Assembly (NCBI GenBank): GCA_934621505.1
Contig: CAKTUU010000002.1
Location: forward strand, 73,334 to 137,333
Length of the DNA: 64,000 bases
Direction of reading: 5' to 3'
Source of the DNA: an uncultured Clostridia bacterium
Lineage (GTDB): Bacteria; Bacillota; Clostridia; Christensenellales; Aristaeellaceae
Positions 60,810-64,000 of this stretch are shown here, piece after piece. Both the position numbers and the translations under genes were made by a program. The notes beneath the pieces were generated by a model. That model searched no databases. It saw nothing but the letters and a program-made list of their open reading frames with translations, and had not been told where the DNA came from. The stretch's first letter is position 1, and each line of letters begins with the position of its first letter.

Positions 60810-62334
60810 GGTTTTCCTCCTCTCCCGCAAGGGTCACTTGCAGCTTCTGGTAGTACTCGGCGTACAGCTGCTTGACGTAGCTGGGATTATCGCTTTGGGC
60901 GGCGTCCCCCATAAACGCGTCGGGAATATCCTCCACCGGCCGCAATACCGCCTCCGGCTGGGACGGGTCGTTCATTTCCTCATCCCGCTGGTCCATGGCC
61001 CGGTCGTACCGGGCCGCCTGACCGGTCAGCAGCGACCTGAGCGCGCTGCCGCCGGACAGGTTGCGCAGGCCGTAATCCGCCGCGCCGTCCGGCTTATAGC
61101 TGATGCAGCCAATCACCAGCAGCGCCAGCGCCGCCAGCAGGGTACCCCAGCGCAGCCCGCCCTTGCGGGACGTTTGAATGGCGGGGCAGGAGCCCGGCTT
61201 TTCCCAGCGGCGCAGGCCCCAGCCCAGCCAGTACAAGGCCAAAGCACAGCTGAGCAGCACAAAGGTGTAAAAGTAGGTGTTGACCGTGCGCCCATCCCCC
61301 AGATAGTTGCCGGTGTACAGCGTAGGGGCCAGCTGGGCGCAGAACAGGCACACGCTCAGCAGAGTAATCCAGACAGGGTGGGCAAACTTCAGCCTGCATC
61401 CCCGCAGCGCGTCCCACAGCCGCCAGCCCACCAGCGCCCACACCACCAGCAGCGGCAGCGAGAACCAGTGGCCCATCAGCGCCACGCCAAAATACAGGGC
61501 CTGCAAAATGGCCTTGGGGGCGCTCATGCCGCCATGCAGCGTGGCGGCCCGCACCGCGTTGCCGGGAGCCAGCGCGCTGAACACCAGCCCGCCCAGCATC
61601 AGGGCAAACGCGGCCAGCCTTTCCCACAGGCCCTTGCGCCCGCGAACCAGCCCGTACAGCGCAATCAGCCCATCCACGCAGCAGCTGAACAGCACGGTGG
61701 AATACTTGGCCCCGCCCATCAGCAAAGACAGCGCCAGCAGCAAAACAAACCACGCCGCCCGCCGGGCGGACCTTTGCGAACGGGCATGGCACAGCATAAC
61801 GCCGTAGCGCACCAGCATCAGCGACCACATCAGCGTATAGGCCACGCCGCCGTTGAACCAGAAAAAGCTCTCGCTCAATTCCGGCACAAACTGAATCATC
61901 ACAAAGGAAACGGCGCACAGCGCCAGCCAGAAGGTGGTCTTGTCCACCCCCAGCCCCTTCACCAGCACCTGCCGCAGAAAGAACCACAGCGCAAACAGGA
62001 AAAACGTCAGCAGCACCACAGTGGCAACCCAGTACAGATTTTCACCAAACAGGGCGGGCTGCAGGGCGCTGATGAAGGACGTGGTGTATGTGCCCTCCCA
62101 GGTGCCCCGAATGATGGCGGTATTTTCCGCCGCCGCCCGGATGGTCTGCCACAGGCTGCCGGTAGCCCGCCAGGCGTCGTGAGTGCGAATGGAAAAGCCA
62201 AAATCGTCGTAACAGGCGTGGTTGTAAAAGGACAGGGCGTACAGCGGCGTCAGGCTTAACAGCAGCAGCGCCACGCACAGCCACGCCAGCGCCTGATTGG
62301 GCAGCCTGCGGTGCAGAATAGCGGGGGCTTTCAC
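60793..62334 (-). CDS. Multi-pass membrane protein, DUF6056-like (first copy)
   Basis: The 513-residue product has about 11-12 transmembrane helices and an early periplasmic-type loop with FYNHACYDDFGFSIRTHDAW, followed by TWEGTYTTSFISALQP. The paired acidic residues after the first helix (YDDFG) are where GT-C glycosyltransferases carry catalytic Asp/Glu, so a polyprenyl-phosphate-sugar-dependent transferase role is plausible but not shown. It is a paralogue of the next gene upstream, sharing PLYxxxxYNHxxYDDFGF, FFWFNGG, APGNxVRAG/A and DGRxVNTYF. Confidence 0.8.
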   Translation of the reverse strand: MKAPAILHRRLPNQALAWLCVALLLLSLTPLYALSFYNHACYDDFGFSIRTHDAWRATGSLWQTIRAAAENTAIIRGTWEGTYTTSFISALQPALFGENLYWVATVVLLTFFLFALWFFLRQVLVKGLGVDKTTFWLALCAVSFVMIQFVPELSESFFWFNGGVAYTLMWSLMLVRYGVMLCHARSQRSARRAAWFVLLLALSLLMGGAKYSTVLFSCCVDGLIALYGLVRGRKGLWERLAAFALMLGGLVFSALAPGNAVRAATLHGGMSAPKAILQALYFGVALMGHWFSLPLLVVWALVGWRLWDALRGCRLKFAHPVWITLLSVCLFCAQLAPTLYTGNYLGDGRTVNTYFYTFVLLSCALALYWLGWGLRRWEKPGSCPAIQTSRKGGLRWGTLLAALALLVIGCISYKPDGAADYGLRNLSGGSALRSLLTGQAARYDRAMDQRDEEMNDPSQPEAVLRPVEDIPDAFMGDAAQSDNPSYVKQLYAEYYQKLQVTLAGEEENHAAAE

Positions 62335-63818
62335 TGGCCGTCCACCTCCCCTTCGATATAGATGGCCGTTTTGCCATAGTACCGCATCAGCGTGGGCCGC
62401 ACATCATACACCGCGCCAGGCTGAAGCAAATCCTCCATAAAGACCGACGGAACCGCCGTCAAAGGCTTCAGGGTTACCTCCGGCCGGGTATCGTCGTTCA
62501 GCAGGGCTTCCCGCTGCTTCATTTCATCGTCATAGCGGGCCGCCTCGCCGCTGAGGATGGACAGGGCCGCCTGGGCACCGTTCAGGTTCTGCACGCCGTA
62601 CAGGGGCGTATGGTCCGGTTTGCAAGCCATACAGCCCATTCCCGCCAGACACACGCCGGCCAGCACAAAGGCCTTCAGGGAAGAAGGAGCCAGTCTGGTC
62701 AGCCTGCGGGCGGCAAAACCGGTCATATAATAGACCCACACCATCCACATGGCCACAAAGCTGAGGAAATAGGTATTCACAATCCGCCCGTCGCCGATGC
62801 TGGCAATGGAGTACAGGGGCGGGGTCAGCTGGGTGCAGTACAGCGCCGCCATCAGCCCGGTTACCAGCCAGGGATGAGCAAAGTCGCAGCCGCTGTCTTT
62901 GGCGGCCTGCCACAGGAAGGGCCATACAATGACTGTAACGCCAAGCAGCGGCAGGCGCAGGTATTGGCCCATCTGCGCCAGACCGTAATACACCGCCTGA
63001 CACACCGCCTTGACCGCGCTGGACTGGTACTGAATGTAGCCCGCCCGCACCCGGTTGCCCGGGGCGCTGACGCTGTACAGAAAAAAGACGGCAAACGTAA
63101 CCCACAGCACCAGTACATGCCACCGGCGGGGATGCTTTTTCCAAAGGAGCCACAGCGCCGCCACGCCATACAGGCACAGCCCAAACAGGCCGCCCCCATA
63201 GCTGCCGCCGCCCAGCAGCACCATCAACAGCAGCAGCGCCGCCATCAGCCCCGCGCGTCCGCCGCGACTTTGGCAGCGCAGAAGCCGCAGGGTCAGGGCG
63301 ACGCTCAACGCCAGCAGGGAATAGATAAACAGGTTGCCCACACCCCCGTTGAACCAGTAAAAAGCCTCGCCCGGATCGGGCATAAACTGGCTGGTCAGCG
63401 CAAGGCACAGGGCGCTCAGGCTGACGCGGCCCCATTTGCCAACCCCCAGCGAGCCAAACACCGTATGGAAGAAAAAGGCGAAGCACAGCAAAAACGCCGT
63501 CAGCAAAAACCAGCTGCTGAGGAAATAGCAGCTTTCATCCAGCATACCCGGCTGAAGGTTGCTGAAAATGGTGCCTGTAAAGGTGCCCTGCCAGTTTTGC
63601 CGGGTGGCGCGAATGCTGTCCACCGCCGCCTGAAAAACCTGGCCAAGGTCATGGGTTTGTTTCCAGGCTGCGTGTACCTCTGTGGCGAAGCCAAAATCAT
63701 CGTAATAGGGATGGTTGTACAGGGCGATTCCATACAGCGGAATCATGCCCGCAGCCATTACAGCCGCGCATATAAAAGCCAGGATTCTTGCGCCGCGGCC
63801 CTTTTCCCAGTCCTTCAC
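62331..63818 (-). CDS. Multi-pass membrane protein, DUF6056-like (second copy)
   Basis: The 495-residue product shares layout and motifs with the protein encoded directly downstream: IALYNHPYYDDFGFATEVHA, NWQGTFTGTIFSNLQP, EAFYWFNGGVGN, SAPGNRVRAGY and IGDGRIVNTYFLSF, and about 11 membrane helices. The two genes overlap by 4 bp (ATGA), pointing to tandem duplication and co-translation. Start is GTG 63818 after GGGAGG. It is the first gene of the long minus-strand run. Confidence 0.8.
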   Translation of the reverse strand: MKDWEKGRGARILAFICAAVMAAGMIPLYGIALYNHPYYDDFGFATEVHAAWKQTHDLGQVFQAAVDSIRATRQNWQGTFTGTIFSNLQPGMLDESCYFLSSWFLLTAFLLCFAFFFHTVFGSLGVGKWGRVSLSALCLALTSQFMPDPGEAFYWFNGGVGNLFIYSLLALSVALTLRLLRCQSRGGRAGLMAALLLLMVLLGGGSYGGGLFGLCLYGVAALWLLWKKHPRRWHVLVLWVTFAVFFLYSVSAPGNRVRAGYIQYQSSAVKAVCQAVYYGLAQMGQYLRLPLLGVTVIVWPFLWQAAKDSGCDFAHPWLVTGLMAALYCTQLTPPLYSIASIGDGRIVNTYFLSFVAMWMVWVYYMTGFAARRLTRLAPSSLKAFVLAGVCLAGMGCMACKPDHTPLYGVQNLNGAQAALSILSGEAARYDDEMKQREALLNDDTRPEVTLKPLTAVPSVFMEDLLQPGAVYDVRPTLMRYYGKTAIYIEGEVDGQ

Positions 63819-63865
63819 CCTGTCGCCTCCCTCTTTTTCAACGTCAGGACACTATACCAATTTAG

Positions 63866-63875
63866 CATTATAGCA
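63866..63875 (-). promoter_or_regulatory. Extended -10 promoter of the right-hand minus-strand run
   Basis: TGCTATAAT on the minus strand (TATAAT at 63867-63872) is an extended -10, about 49 bp before the GTG at 63818. No good -35 is seen at 17 bp, consistent with an extended -10 promoter. The remaining bases to 64000 show no gene. Confidence 0.6.
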
Positions 63876-64000
63876 TAAACCGTGGAAAAAAGCCACAGAT
63901 GCCCGTTTTGGGGAGTGAAGGCACTGTAGGACTACAATACATCTTGGACAATCGAAAAAAAAGATATGAGAGAAAGGGTCTCATGAGTTAAAGTTAAGTT

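Noticed and set aside
54462..63818. A bioluminescence (lux) operon
   Set aside because: LuxC- and LuxE-like proteins are present but there is no LuxA, LuxB or LuxD gene, and the neighbours are ACP, ligase and glycan-type genes.
1..64000. tRNA, rRNA or SRP RNA genes
   Set aside because: I looked through the intergenic stretches for cloverleaf ends (CCA, GTTCGA-type T-loops) and rRNA landmarks and saw none; a covariance-model scan would be needed to rule out small RNAs fully.

Overview
This 64 kb window is chromosomal DNA from a G+C-rich (about 60 % by eye) member of the Firmicutes, most likely class Clostridia. The evidence is a T-box leader in front of pheST, the ylxM-ffh-rpsP-khpA-rimM-trmD and frr-uppS-cdsA-dxr-rseP gene orders, a long bifunctional RelA/SpoT protein, strong AGGAGG-type ribosome binding sites, GTG/TTG starts and many signal-peptide proteins without outer-membrane genes. 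I see no rRNA, tRNA, CRISPR array, phage or classical insertion sequence.

Left part (0-13 kb), mostly minus strand: a truncated PrsA/SurA-like foldase, an L,D-transpeptidase-fold protein (+), pheST with its T-box, an ECF sigma factor with a membrane anti-sigma partner, a small DUF1540 protein (+), and the run frr, small unknown gene, uppS, cdsA, dxr, rseP, preceded by an N-acetylmuramoyl-L-alanine amidase. At 13.19-13.56 kb a low-G+C intergenic stretch holds about ten TTTTCCACA-like (DnaA-box-like) sites. Gene direction flips there from minus to plus.

Middle part (13.5-36 kb), mostly plus strand: secreted phosphodiester glycosidase, CapA-like protein and flavodoxin-type reductase; a divergent pair of small regulators; the SRP/S16/tRNA-modification operon; surE, an RpiR regulator, a HI0933-type flavoprotein, a 3'-5' exonuclease and a TGS-type nucleoside kinase; a processive GT2 glycosyltransferase, a peptidoglycan-binding protein, then gyrB and gyrA.

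Right-middle part (36-47 kb), plus strand: a phosphohexomutase and a glycosyltransferase run directly into four genes of unusual composition: a lipoprotein with a VWA-like metal-site motif, a four-helix membrane protein, a tubulin/FtsZ-like protein and a 1159-residue protein with an actin/Hsp70-type ATPase domain. This is the strongest candidate for an undescribed system.

Right part (47-64 kb), all minus strand and very tightly packed: reading in the direction of transcription, two related multi-pass membrane proteins (DUF6056-like), a short-chain reductase, an acyl carrier protein, an AMP-forming acyl ligase, LuxE-like and LuxC-like fatty-acyl reductase components, a GtrB/DPM-like glycosyltransferase and a GNAT-like protein. 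These are followed without an obvious break by relA, dtd, a metallo-beta-lactamase-fold hydrolase, hemZ, glpK, a broken GNAT gene and a small helical protein. The upstream nine genes look like a surface glycolipid or glycan-modification cluster.

Several intergenic regions carry hairpin-rich repeats. In two convergent gene pairs a terminator-like hairpin is present as an exact duplicate flanking a 156-174 bp insert that begins with the same GACTGTCGAAAA sequence, which suggests a small mobile repeat family.
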